NCBI GenBank assembly: GCA_050485365.1
Contig: JBJHBH010000004.1
Location: 19,354 to 83,353, forward strand
DNA: 64,000 bases
Reading direction: 5' to 3'
Source: JARFUG01 sp050485365
GTDB taxonomy: Bacteria > Desulfobacterota > Desulfuromonadia > Desulfuromonadales > JACZKF01
Below the pieces are notes generated by a model. It worked only from the letters and a program-made list of their open reading frames with translations. It had not been told where the DNA came from and made no database searches. A program made the translations under genes and the position numbers. Shown here in pieces: positions 36,677-44,039 of this stretch (position 1 is its first letter; each line of letters begins with the position of its first letter).

Positions 36677-37063
36677 CTAAAGCTTCCCCTCCTGGGGTCT
36701 GCCCGAGCGCAGGGCTTCCTCACGCTCCAGGGCACTCTGACATCCGACGCAGTACAGGGCGTACGGTTGCACCTCAAGCCGCTCCACCGGGATCGACTCC
36801 TCGCACCGCGGGCAGACTCCGTACGTCCCCTCGTTCAGGCGCAGCAGGGCCTCGTCGATTTTCATGATCTCTTCCCTGCGGCTGCTGCCGAGCAGATGCA
36901 GGAAGTCGGTCAGGTAGTCGATCAGGCTCATGTCCCCCGGGTCGGGGACGCCGGCGTCGAGCAGCGAGGCGGCCTCGGCGTTTTTCTGGCGCAGATCCAT
37001 CAGCATGTCCTCGCGCCTGTGCATGAGCTCTTTTCTGATCTTCTCCATCCGGTCCGTGCGCAT
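36677..37063 (-). CDS. DksA/TraR-family C4 zinc-finger protein
   Basis: A protein of about 128 residues with an N-terminal coiled coil and a C-terminal C4 zinc finger (CPRCEESIPVERL ... YCVGC). The coiled-coil tip contains DPGDMSLIDY. Classical DksA has DxxDxA at the tip, so this is a divergent member, and its effect on RNA polymerase is uncertain. ATG 37063 is chosen since GGAGG lies 6 bases upstream; ATG 37066 is only 3 bases from it. It is divergent from an RSH-like gene, itself from a ppGpp-linked family. Confidence 0.88.
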   Translation of the reverse strand: MRTDRMEKIRKELMHRREDMLMDLRQKNAEAASLLDAGVPDPGDMSLIDYLTDFLHLLGSSRREEIMKIDEALLRLNEGTYGVCPRCEESIPVERLEVQPYALYCVGCQSALEREEALRSGRPQEGKL

Positions 37064-37186
37064 CATGGGCCTCCGATCGGGATTGTTGATCCGCCGCGAC
37101 AGCGACAAAAGCGTTGTCTGCGCTGGGCGTTGTCTTTATTATAACCATTCCGGGGGAAATGCGACGGGAGGCTCGGGCGAAAGACA

Positions 37187-38638
37187 ATGCTGCACGAAAC
37201 GCTTTCGATAACCACCTACGACGATCGGGTCGAGACGCGGCTCATCAACGAGATCATGGAGCTGCTCGTCACGCACTACGGGGGCGGGCTCAGCGAGGAC
37301 GATCTCGACCGGCGGATGCACGACTTCCAGAAGGCGGTCCACATCGCGCGCACCGCCCACGCGGGGCAGCTCCGCAAGTCCGGCGAGCCGTACCTCTTTC
37401 ACCCTCTGCGGGCGGCTCACCTGGCGGCGCGCCACTGGATGGACTTCCCCTCGGTCATCGCCGCCATTCTCCACGACGTGGTGGAGGACAGCGCAACGAC
37501 CCTGGAGGAGGTGGAGCGCGAGTTCGGTTCGGACGTCGCCCTTCTGGTCGACGGACTGACGAAGGCGGCGGACACCCGCCTGAGCCGCGAGGCGCTCAAG
37601 GCCGAGACGTACCGCAAGCAGCTTCTGGCGGCGGTTCAGGACGTTCGCGTCCTGTGCCTGAAGTTCTGGGACCGCAAGGACAATCTCCAGACCATCAGCG
37701 CCCTGAACCCGAAGAAGCAGTCGCTCATCGCCGAGGAGACCCGCACCATCTACGTTCCGCTGGCCCTGCACCTCGGCATGGGGGTGGTCGCCTCTGAGCT
37801 CGACGCCCTCTCGCTCAACATCCTCTACCCGCGCCGCGCCGAGCGTTACCGCCGCCTGGTTCAGTCGGTCGCCGAGGAAGTCGAGCCGGCGCTGCGCCGC
37901 ATCCGTGGCGAGATCCAGAAGGTCTTCGAGCAGCAAAAGCTCTCCTTCCTCCTGAAGGACCGCTGGCGCCCCTTCTCCATCGCCGCCGCCCAGGCGATGA
38001 AGCGCGGCTTCCCCACCGTCTACACCCTCGAGATCCAGGTCGACCGCACCATGGACGCCTATCTGGCCCTCGGGCTGCTGCACAGCATCTACCCCCCCAT
38101 CCCCGGCAAACTGCGCGACCATCTCAACGTCCCCTCCCAGTTCGGCTATCAGGCCCTCAAGACGACGGTGCAGGCCGGAGAGAGGCGCATGCGCGTCGAG
38201 ATCGCCACCCGCAAGCTCGCCCGCTTCAACGAATCGGGGGTCCTCGCCCCCGGCTTCGAGTTCCGCAAGGCCAACTTCCAGGAGTTGATGACGTCGCTGC
38301 TCGAAGGGGAGTCGGCTTTCGACAGCGAGAGCCTGCGCCTGGCGTCGGCGTCCATCCAGGTCTACACGCCGCGGGGGGAGACCCGCACCCTGCCGGAGGG
38401 GAGCTGCGTGCTCGATTTCGCCTTCGACATCCACGAGGATCTGGGGCTGTGCGCCCTGCGTGCCCGCATCAACGGCCAGACGCGCCTGCTCAAGTCGCGC
38501 CTGATGGACGGCGATCAGGTGCAGATCGAGCGCTGCCCCACGCCGCAGGTGCTCCCCAAGTGGCTGGAGTGGGCGGTGACCCCGCGGGCGCGAAACGCCA
38601 TCCGCAAATATCTCAGAAGCAAGGTCAAGGAGAGCTGA
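37187..38638 (+). CDS. RelA/SpoT-family protein: HD hydrolase domain with degenerate synthetase and TGS domains
   Basis: A 483-residue protein. Residues about 30-200 form an HD domain with the (p)ppGpp hydrolase signature intact (H96-D97-V-V-E100-D101, plus H58, H72 and D162-R). Residues 240-345 align with the synthetase domain, but the strand holding the catalytic aspartate reads TVYTLEIQV (D replaced near T276), and the G-loop RxKxxxSI is altered. A TGS domain follows at 389-448; there is no ACT domain. The protein is probably a ppGpp hydrolase or regulator rather than a synthetase. No strong ribosome-binding site is visible. Confidence 0.85.
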   Translation: MLHETLSITTYDDRVETRLINEIMELLVTHYGGGLSEDDLDRRMHDFQKAVHIARTAHAGQLRKSGEPYLFHPLRAAHLAARHWMDFPSVIAAILHDVVEDSATTLEEVEREFGSDVALLVDGLTKAADTRLSREALKAETYRKQLLAAVQDVRVLCLKFWDRKDNLQTISALNPKKQSLIAEETRTIYVPLALHLGMGVVASELDALSLNILYPRRAERYRRLVQSVAEEVEPALRRIRGEIQKVFEQQKLSFLLKDRWRPFSIAAAQAMKRGFPTVYTLEIQVDRTMDAYLALGLLHSIYPPIPGKLRDHLNVPSQFGYQALKTTVQAGERRMRVEIATRKLARFNESGVLAPGFEFRKANFQELMTSLLEGESAFDSESLRLASASIQVYTPRGETRTLPEGSCVLDFAFDIHEDLGLCALRARINGQTRLLKSRLMDGDQVQIERCPTPQVLPKWLEWAVTPRARNAIRKYLRSKVKES

Positions 38639-38677
38639 CGGGGAAGGGGACGGCGACGGATGCCGCCGTTTCGGGCG

Positions 38678-39679
38678 TCAGGGGTTTTGCATGGCGGCGA
38701 GCTGGATGTTGCGCGAGGCGACCAGGGGGGTGGAGAGAAGACCCTTCCCCTCGCGCTTCTGGAAGGGGGGGTCTTCCTGTCGCAGGGTGACCGAGGCGAG
38801 CAGGGAGAGGCGATCGCGGCCGATGATGCTGCGGATCTCGCGCACATACGCATCGCGCCGGATCGAGTAGTTCGTCAGGCCGTGGGCGAGCTCGCGCCCG
38901 CTCAGCGGAAGCCCTTCGGCGCGCAACTGCGCCCGTTTGGTCCGCAGGTCGCCGTAGGCGCGGTGGGTGTTGATGTTCTTCATGTAGGAGCGCACCGAAT
39001 CGTACAGCGTGGGGAAGCGGCGCACCTCGTGGCGCGATCCGCGCGGCCGGTTCTTCGGGACGATGCCGGCGCCCGGCGTAAAGGTCCACTCACCGAACAG
39101 GTTGTTCCCCAGGCGGGCGAAGCGCGAGGTGCCGTACCCCGTCTCGTTGGCGGCCTGCGCCAGCACCATCGAGGGGGGGAGGGTGTCGATGCGCGAAAGG
39201 AGCTCCTCGCGCACGAGAGGATCGTCCAGAGGGTCGCCGTCCACCCGGTACTGCGCCGCCAGCGTTTCGATCCTCTCCTGCTGCGCCGCGTCGAGGGGGA
39301 GGCCCGCGTCGAGGTCGTGCAGGATGGCGATCAGCTCCTCGCGCTGGCGGGCGATCTCTTCGTTGGCCATCAGCACCAGGGGCAGGAGCGAGAGAAAGAA
39401 GATCTGCTTGCGCTCGCTCGTCGCATCGATCCGGTCCAGGTCGTCCGGCAGGCTCTCCAGCACGATGGCCGGAACGCCTTCATGAAGAGTCTGCCAGCTG
39501 TAGTTCTGGGCGTCGAACAGGGTGTAGAGCTCTTCGTGGGACGAAGGGCTGAGCGTCATGAGGGGGGGGACGACGTAAGGGGTCGTCCTCGGCGGCGCTT
39601 CGAGATCGCGTCCCTCGGCGAAAAAGCACATCAGCGCCAGTGGGAGGATCAGGTAGAGGATGGAGCGGTCGATCTTCAT
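38678..39679 (-). CDS. Exported Bax-like glucosaminidase-domain protein
   Basis: A 333-residue protein with an N-terminal signal anchor (ILYLILPLALMCFF) and a glucosaminidase-type domain (PPSMVLAQAANETGYGTSRFA, with a catalytic glutamate candidate in ANETG). It resembles E. coli Bax, a putative peptidoglycan glucosaminidase. The C-terminal region includes the usual NINTHRAY and YVREIRSII segments. It converges with the RSH gene, 39 bases apart. The upstream region is shared with divergent yjbQ. Confidence 0.87.
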   Translation of the reverse strand: MKIDRSILYLILPLALMCFFAEGRDLEAPPRTTPYVVPPLMTLSPSSHEELYTLFDAQNYSWQTLHEGVPAIVLESLPDDLDRIDATSERKQIFFLSLLPLVLMANEEIARQREELIAILHDLDAGLPLDAAQQERIETLAAQYRVDGDPLDDPLVREELLSRIDTLPPSMVLAQAANETGYGTSRFARLGNNLFGEWTFTPGAGIVPKNRPRGSRHEVRRFPTLYDSVRSYMKNINTHRAYGDLRTKRAQLRAEGLPLSGRELAHGLTNYSIRRDAYVREIRSIIGRDRLSLLASVTLRQEDPPFQKREGKGLLSTPLVASRNIQLAAMQNP

Positions 39680-39776
39680 GGATGATTACATCTTTCGTTT
39701 GTTGCCGAACCAAAGAAATGATTTATCATGAAACAGCTGTGAGTTGCAACTTTATCACCGCGCGGGGCACAACGAA

Positions 39777-40196
39777 ATGAAATCGTTTCGACGTGAGATT
39801 TGGTTCAACATCCCGTCGCGACGGGGTTTTCTCAACATCACGGGGCAGGTCGACGAGTGCCTTTCGCAAAGCGGCATCCGAGAGGGGCTCTGCCTCGTCA
39901 ACGCCATGCACATCACCGCCTCGGTCTTCATCAACGACGACGAGCAAGGGCTGCATAGCGATTTCGAGAATTGGCTCGAGCAGCTCGCCCCCCATGAGCC
40001 GCTGAGCCGATATCGCCACAATCTCACCGGAGAGGACAACGGCGATGCGCACCTGAAGCGCTCGGTCATGGGGAGGGAGGTCGTCGTCGCCGTCACTGGC
40101 GGCAGGCTCGATTTCGGCCCTTGGGAGCAGATCTTCTACGGCGAATTCGACGGCGGCCGCCGCAAGCGGATTTTGGTGAAGATCATCGGAGAGTAG
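39777..40196 (+). CDS. YjbQ-family protein (UPF0047)
   Basis: A 139-residue single-domain protein with the family's signature segments: GLCLVNAMHITASVFINDDE, NGDAHLKRSVMGREVVVAVTGGRLDFGPWEQIFYGEFDG. Family members show weak thiamine-phosphate-synthase activity; their true role is unsettled. ATG 39777 is used because it gives the common MKSFRREIWF start; an in-frame TTG at 39744 would add 11 residues. It is divergent from the glucosaminidase gene. Confidence 0.88.
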   Translation: MKSFRREIWFNIPSRRGFLNITGQVDECLSQSGIREGLCLVNAMHITASVFINDDEQGLHSDFENWLEQLAPHEPLSRYRHNLTGEDNGDAHLKRSVMGREVVVAVTGGRLDFGPWEQIFYGEFDGGRRKRILVKIIGE

Positions 40197-40270
40197 CCAG
40201 TATGGGCGTCAATGAGGTTGAGGTTGCGCTCTTGATGTGTTAATAAGAAAACCTTGAACAGGAGTGCGCG

Positions 40271-40435
40271 ATGGAGACGGTGAAGACGGCGAGTTTCGAA
40301 TATCTCATCGGAATGGCCAAGGAAGACCCCGAAGGGGGATATACGTTCGTTCTTGACGGTGAGTCGTACCACATCGACGATGTCCTGGAGATTTCCCGCA
40401 TCGCCGAGAAGCACGGCTACATTGTGATATATTAA
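40271..40435 (+). CDS. Small acidic protein, 54 residues, unknown function
   Basis: ATG 40271 is preceded by AGGAG at a 5-base spacing. The reading frame runs 54 codons to TAA at 40433. The product begins METVKTASFEYLIGMAKED and ends IAEKHGYIVIY. It is acidic and looks folded rather than random. It lies 25 bases before a ferritin-like gene in the same direction, so the two are probably cotranscribed. I do not recognise the family; a small partner or regulator is possible. A weak TTGAGG-17-TAATAA promoter candidate lies at 40218-40246. Confidence 0.68.
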   Translation: METVKTASFEYLIGMAKEDPEGGYTFVLDGESYHIDDVLEISRIAEKHGYIVIY

Positions 40436-40460
40436 ATATAGGATACGGAGGAGCGCAGAT

Positions 40461-40934
40461 ATGAGTGCACAGGAGCAGGTCTGTTACACCTTCGAGGCGG
40501 CCATCGAGATGGCGGTCAAGATGGAGGATGAAGGTTTTCGCAGCTATTTCAAGGCGCTGCGGATGGTGAAAGATCGGGCCGCCCGGGAGATTCTCAAGGA
40601 CGCCGCCCTCGACGAGCTCAGCCACAAGCACCAGCTCGAACGGGCGCTGATCGAAGGTGAGATCAAGGGACATGTTCTGGACAAGCCCGTTCCGACGATG
40701 AATCTCGATTACGTGCTGAAGAAAAAGGAGCTCGGCCCCGATGCCGACGCGCGCGAGGCGCTCGCCTTCGCCATTCACCTCGAAAGGGAGTCCCTTGAGT
40801 TCTACCGGATGATGAACGCCGGGTGCGCCGGCGCTCCGATGGCCGCTCTTTTCGAAAAGATCCAAAACGACGAGACCCGCCATCTCCAGGAGCTCGAAGA
40901 TCTCTACGAGCGGCACTTCATGCCGGAAAACTGA
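40461..40934 (+). CDS. Ferritin-like / rubrerythrin-type diiron protein
   Basis: A 157-residue four-helix protein with ferritin-like metal motifs: EDEGFRSYF and ELSHKHQ in the first half, ERESLEFYRM and NDETRHLQELEDLY in the second. It lacks the rubredoxin tail of rubrerythrin. Members of this group act in iron handling or peroxide reduction in anaerobes; the exact role is not determined. GGAGGAG lies about 9 bases before the ATG. A strong terminator follows. Confidence 0.88.
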   Translation: MSAQEQVCYTFEAAIEMAVKMEDEGFRSYFKALRMVKDRAAREILKDAALDELSHKHQLERALIEGEIKGHVLDKPVPTMNLDYVLKKKELGPDADAREALAFAIHLERESLEFYRMMNAGCAGAPMAALFEKIQNDETRHLQELEDLYERHFMPEN

Positions 40935-40994
40935 TGGGCCGATGCCCGCGCGGGCGCTCCTGGCGAAACGCCGGGTTTCACTGTGATTAAAAAT

Positions 40995-41020
40995 ACGCCG
41001 CCTGTTTCAGGCGGCGTTTT
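40995..41020 (+). terminator. Rho-independent terminator after the ferritin-like gene
   Basis: A perfect 10-bp stem ACGCCGCCTG (40995-41004) with CAGGCGGCGT (41008-41017), a short TTT loop and a T-run. Confidence 0.9.
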
Positions 41021-41120
41021 GCATTTGTGTCGGTTTTCACACTTGCCAAAACGTTGTTTCTAAAATATAGTTTTGCATGTCAGCTGAACCCGCGCCCCTT
41101 CGCCGGAGAGGATCGACGAC

Positions 41121-41558
41121 ATGGAACCGTATTTTGCGATGGGACTGTTCGCCCTGTACGTCATGGCCGCCTCGCTCGTGCAGCATCTATCCGCCAGGAA
41201 CGGCGCGCTCCCTTCGCTGAAGCGGACATGGGGGCACCGCCAGGGAGTCGCCCTCCATTTCCTCGTCTTCGTGGGGCTTCCCCTCGCCTTCGGCGTCGTC
41301 TTTCTCGGCCGCGGCATCGCCGCCTTCGATCCCGCCAGCCCCGCGCCCCTGTACGCCCCCGCCCATCACCAGCACGCTCTGCCCCATCTGTACGGCCGCA
41401 CCCTCTCCAGCATCGACAGCGTCTCCCCTGCGGCGATCTTCTCCACCGGAGAGTTCCCTATCTTGATGGCCTCATCCCAGTCCGACGCGCCGCCGTTCAC
41501 CTTCACCCGCGACACGGAGAAATTTCGTCCCGTCCCCCTCTCCTTTTATCTGCCGTAG
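41121..41558 (+). CDS. Hypothetical membrane protein, 145 residues
   Basis: I do not recognise this protein. Two hydrophobic segments are visible (about 5-22 and 45-66), followed by a Pro/His/Ser-rich tail (PLYAPAHHQHALPHLYG). GAGAGGA precedes ATG 41121 at about 8 bases. The C-terminal half looks low in complexity and could be a frame artefact, so the gene is moderately supported. It converges on fxsA. Confidence 0.5.
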   Translation: MEPYFAMGLFALYVMAASLVQHLSARNGALPSLKRTWGHRQGVALHFLVFVGLPLAFGVVFLGRGIAAFDPASPAPLYAPAHHQHALPHLYGRTLSSIDSVSPAAIFSTGEFPILMASSQSDAPPFTFTRDTEKFRPVPLSFYLP

Positions 41559-41600
41559 TCGGGGGAGGGCTAATCCTCTTCGGGTTTCGGACCGAGCCCC

Positions 41601-41993
41601 TCAATATCTCCTGACGACAATACGCCCGCTCTTCGCCAGGCGCTGGAAGTAGCGCGCGACGATGCGCTTCAGCCGCCGGCGGGTGAAGGGGACCAGCAGG
41701 ATGAAGCCGATGACGTCCGTGCAAAAGCCGGGCGTCAGAAGGACGATCCCTCCGGCCAGAACCAGGGCGCCGTCGAGGAGGTCCTCCCCGGGAGCGCGTC
41801 CTGCCGCGAGCTCGCTGCGGATTCGTGCCAGGATTTCGATCCCCTGGGTGCGCGCAAGGTAGGCGCCGGCCGCGCCGGTGAGAAAGATCATGGCGATCGT
41901 CGGGCCGAGACCGATCAGGTCGTGAACCCGGAAAAGGACGTAGAGCTCGAGAACCGGGATCAGCGTGAAGATAAGCAGCAGTCTTATAAACAT
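41601..41993 (-). CDS. fxsA: FxsA-family membrane protein
   Basis: A 130-residue integral membrane protein with about three or four helices and the family signature PGFCTDVIGFILLVPFTRRRLKRIV. The N-terminal MFIRLLLIFTLIPVLELYVLF is typical. In E. coli FxsA relieves phage T7 exclusion by F when overproduced; its normal role is unknown. AGGA lies shortly before the ATG. The AT-rich upstream region and a DnaA-box cluster separate it from the assembly gap. Confidence 0.9.
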   Translation of the reverse strand: MFIRLLLIFTLIPVLELYVLFRVHDLIGLGPTIAMIFLTGAAGAYLARTQGIEILARIRSELAAGRAPGEDLLDGALVLAGGIVLLTPGFCTDVIGFILLVPFTRRRLKRIVARYFQRLAKSGRIVVRRY

Positions 41994-42159
41994 TTTTTCC
42001 TGTCAATTGAAAAGCTTCTCATTTCGGGGCGGAAGTTATCATTAAAATCTAACAATCTCTAAGGTGCAGCTCGTAAGTATCTGTAATATCGCACGTTTTG
42101 ATAGTGAGTAAAAAATGGGCATCTTGTTGGAGGCCGTGAGCGGCGCCTGTCGGGGCGGG

Positions 42160-42205
42160 TTGTTCACAGTGTTTTCCACAGGCTTTCCACAGTTTTTGTG
42201 GAAAA
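42160..42205. promoter_or_regulatory. Cluster of DnaA-box-like 9-mers beside an AT-rich region
   Basis: Four 9-mers resemble the DnaA box TTATCCACA: TTGTTCACA (42160), TTTTCCACA (42172), CTTTCCACA (42183) and, on the minus strand, TTTTCCACA (42205-42197). Two fit TTWTNCACA exactly and two have one mismatch. Their 11-12-base spacing puts them on one face of the helix. The stretch 41994-42120 is AT-rich compared with the rest of the window. No gene is seen between fxsA and the gap. This could be an origin or a DnaA-controlled promoter. Confidence 0.55.
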
Positions 42206-42272
42206 GCAAGGGAGGCCCTTGAAACAGCATGTCTATTGGGTTTCGGCCGCCATTTAATGACCGCGTCGAGCC

Positions 42273-42282
42273 NNNNNNNNNN
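42273..42282. other. Assembly gap (run of ten N)
   Basis: Ten consecutive Ns. The round number suggests a scaffold join of unknown true size. It cuts the 3' end of mazG, and the two flanks may not be truly adjacent. Confidence 0.98.
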
Positions 42283-43025
42283 CCCTTGTCTTCACCGTGC
42301 GGACGGCTGCGCACGCCGTTCGAATCTCTCGGCGCATGCTCTGCGCGAAACCTCTCGACCTCTTTTCGAAGCGCCTCCTCTGCATCGACGTTCACGGTGT
42401 GACCGAGCCCGGCCAGGGTGAAGAGGATCTTGCCGAGGTGGTCTTCGACGCCTGCTTCGTCCCCCTGCGACAGCGCCGCCTCGAGGGGCGAGAGGAGGGC
42501 GCGGATGCGCTCGACGGGGGGAGTCCGGCGCGCAGGGAGAAGGCCGGCCTCTTCGGCTTTGCGTGCGGTTTTCTGCGCTTTGGCCAGGGCCGGAAGGGTG
42601 GCGGGGATGCGATCGAGGGGGGATGCGCGATGGTTGGCGCCCCTCTCTTCGGCCTTGATCCGCTCCCACTGAAGGCTGAGCTCGTGCAGGCTCCCCGCGG
42701 CGCTGTCGCCGAAGACGTGGGGGTGGCGCCGGATCAGCTTTTCGCAGATCGACGCGGCGACCTCGGCGAAATCGAAGTCGCCGCGCTCCTCGAAGATGCG
42801 CGCATGAAAGACGATCTGCAGGAGCAGATCGCCGAGCTCGTCGCGAATCGCCGAGGGGACGCCCGCGTCGATCGCCTCGAGGACTTCGTAGGTCTCTTCG
42901 AGCAGGTAGGGCTTGAGGCTCTCGGGGGTTTGCTGCGCGTCCCAGGGGCATCCGCCGGGCGAGCGCAGCGTCTCCATGATCTGCAACAACCGCGCAAGCG
43001 GCTCGGGTGCTGTCGAATGGGGCAT
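42283..43025 (-). CDS. mazG: MazG nucleoside triphosphate pyrophosphohydrolase, 3' end lost in gap
   Basis: About 247 residues up to the gap, near the usual full length of about 260. The N-terminal MazG domain has GGCPWDAQQT, the E43-E44-x2-E47 cluster and E63-L-G-D66, the magnesium-binding acids, so it should hydrolyse NTPs to NMPs. The C-terminal half (KILFTLAGLGHTVNVDAEEALRK) keeps the fold signature but has lost most acidic metal ligands. ATG 43025 starts MPHSTAPEPLARLLQIM. The frame running across the Ns and beyond is an artefact. Confidence 0.88.
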
Positions 43026-43182
43026 GCGGGTCGTCTCGAAATAAAGGGGAAATGAACGGTTTTTTCTACTGCAACCCCTGCGAAAAAGCAAGGTCTTATG
43101 GGGAATTAATGGCTTGCAAAATATCGGCGAATACGCTAATAGAGAGAACTTCCGCCGACGATCGGGGCGCCCCCCTTTTATC

Positions 43183-43210
43183 TTGACAACAATAGGGTAG
43201 TCCTTATACT
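43183..43210 (+). promoter_or_regulatory. Strong sigma-70-type promoter for yceD-rpmF-plsX-fab
   Basis: A perfect TTGACA (43183-43188), a 16-base spacer and TATACT (43205-43210), 34 bases before the yceD start. It probably drives the long co-directional block. Confidence 0.82.
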
Positions 43211-43244
43211 ACCCGTTTTCAATCCGGCCGAGGGGATGAAGCCC

Positions 43245-43799
43245 ATGCGAATCCGCGTCGACGACATTCACGAAGAGGGGATCGCCCTCGACAGCTCCGA
43301 GGCCGCCGAAGACTTCCCTTTGCTGGCCGAGATGATCGAGGCGGGGGAGGTGGCTTTCGCCGCTGCGGTCCGCACCCGCATCCGGGTCGTGCGCGTGCGC
43401 GGAATGGTCGAGGCGGAAGGGGAAGTCCGCACGACGATGCGCTTCGCCTGCAGCGCCTGCCTGCAAGAGTTCGAGGCTCCCGTGGCGAGTTCCTTCGCGC
43501 TGACCTTCGTGCGCGAGCTGCCGCAGGTGAGCGACGAGTCGGGCGAAGAGGTTCAGCTCTCGGCCGAGGAGATGGGGATGATCCCCTTCCATGGCGAGGA
43601 GATCGATCTGCACGATGCCGTCGCCGAGCAGATCGTTATGACGCTGCCGATCCGTCCGCTGTGCCGCGAGCTTTGCAAGGGGCTGTGCCCGCAGTGCGGC
43701 GCCGACCGCAACGAAGGGGAGTGCGGCTGCGTGCGGCCTGTCATGAACAACAAGTTTGCCGCTCTGAAGGATTTCAGGGTGGATGAGAAGAAGCAGTAA
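43245..43799 (+). CDS. yceD: YceD/DUF177 family protein
   Basis: A protein of about 184 residues. The middle holds CSACLQEFEAPV and the C-terminal third CRELCKGLCPQCGADRNEGECGC, a cysteine-rich zinc-type motif conserved in bacterial DUF177 proteins. The family is linked to 23S rRNA accumulation and is nearly always upstream of rpmF, as here. ATG 43245 (MRIRVDDI) lies 9 bases after AGGGG; ATG 43236 would be too close to that ribosome-binding sequence. Confidence 0.92.
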   Translation: MRIRVDDIHEEGIALDSSEAAEDFPLLAEMIEAGEVAFAAAVRTRIRVVRVRGMVEAEGEVRTTMRFACSACLQEFEAPVASSFALTFVRELPQVSDESGEEVQLSAEEMGMIPFHGEEIDLHDAVAEQIVMTLPIRPLCRELCKGLCPQCGADRNEGECGCVRPVMNNKFAALKDFRVDEKKQ

Positions 43800-43847
43800 C
43801 AATCCGGATCTCCCAGCGGAGCCGGTTCTAAAGGAGAAAACGTCACC

Positions 43848-44027
43848 ATGGCCGTACCCAAGAAGAAGACATCCAAATCGAGACGCGACATGCGTCGTGC
43901 GCACGACGCCCTGACCGCCCCCGGCATCTCCGTGTGCCCCCAGTGCAAGGAGCCCAAGCAGCCCCATCGCGTCTGCGCAAGCTGCGGCACCTACAAAGGC
44001 AAAGACGTCATCGTCAGCGAAGACTAA
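43848..44027 (+). CDS. rpmF: 50S ribosomal protein L32
   Basis: A 59-residue protein starting MAVPKKKTSKSRRDMRRAH, the invariant L32 start. The zinc-ribbon pairs CPQC and CASC are present, so this is the cysteine-containing form. AAGGAG lies 8 bases upstream of the ATG. It stands between yceD and plsX in the conserved order. Confidence 0.97.
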   Translation: MAVPKKKTSKSRRDMRRAHDALTAPGISVCPQCKEPKQPHRVCASCGTYKGKDVIVSED

Positions 44028-44039
44028 GAGGGTTTCCCA

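Noticed and set aside
42042..42272. Continuation of the mazG frame beyond the Ns
   Set aside because: The encoded residues after the unknown codons are unrelated to MazG and come from the other side of an assembly gap.
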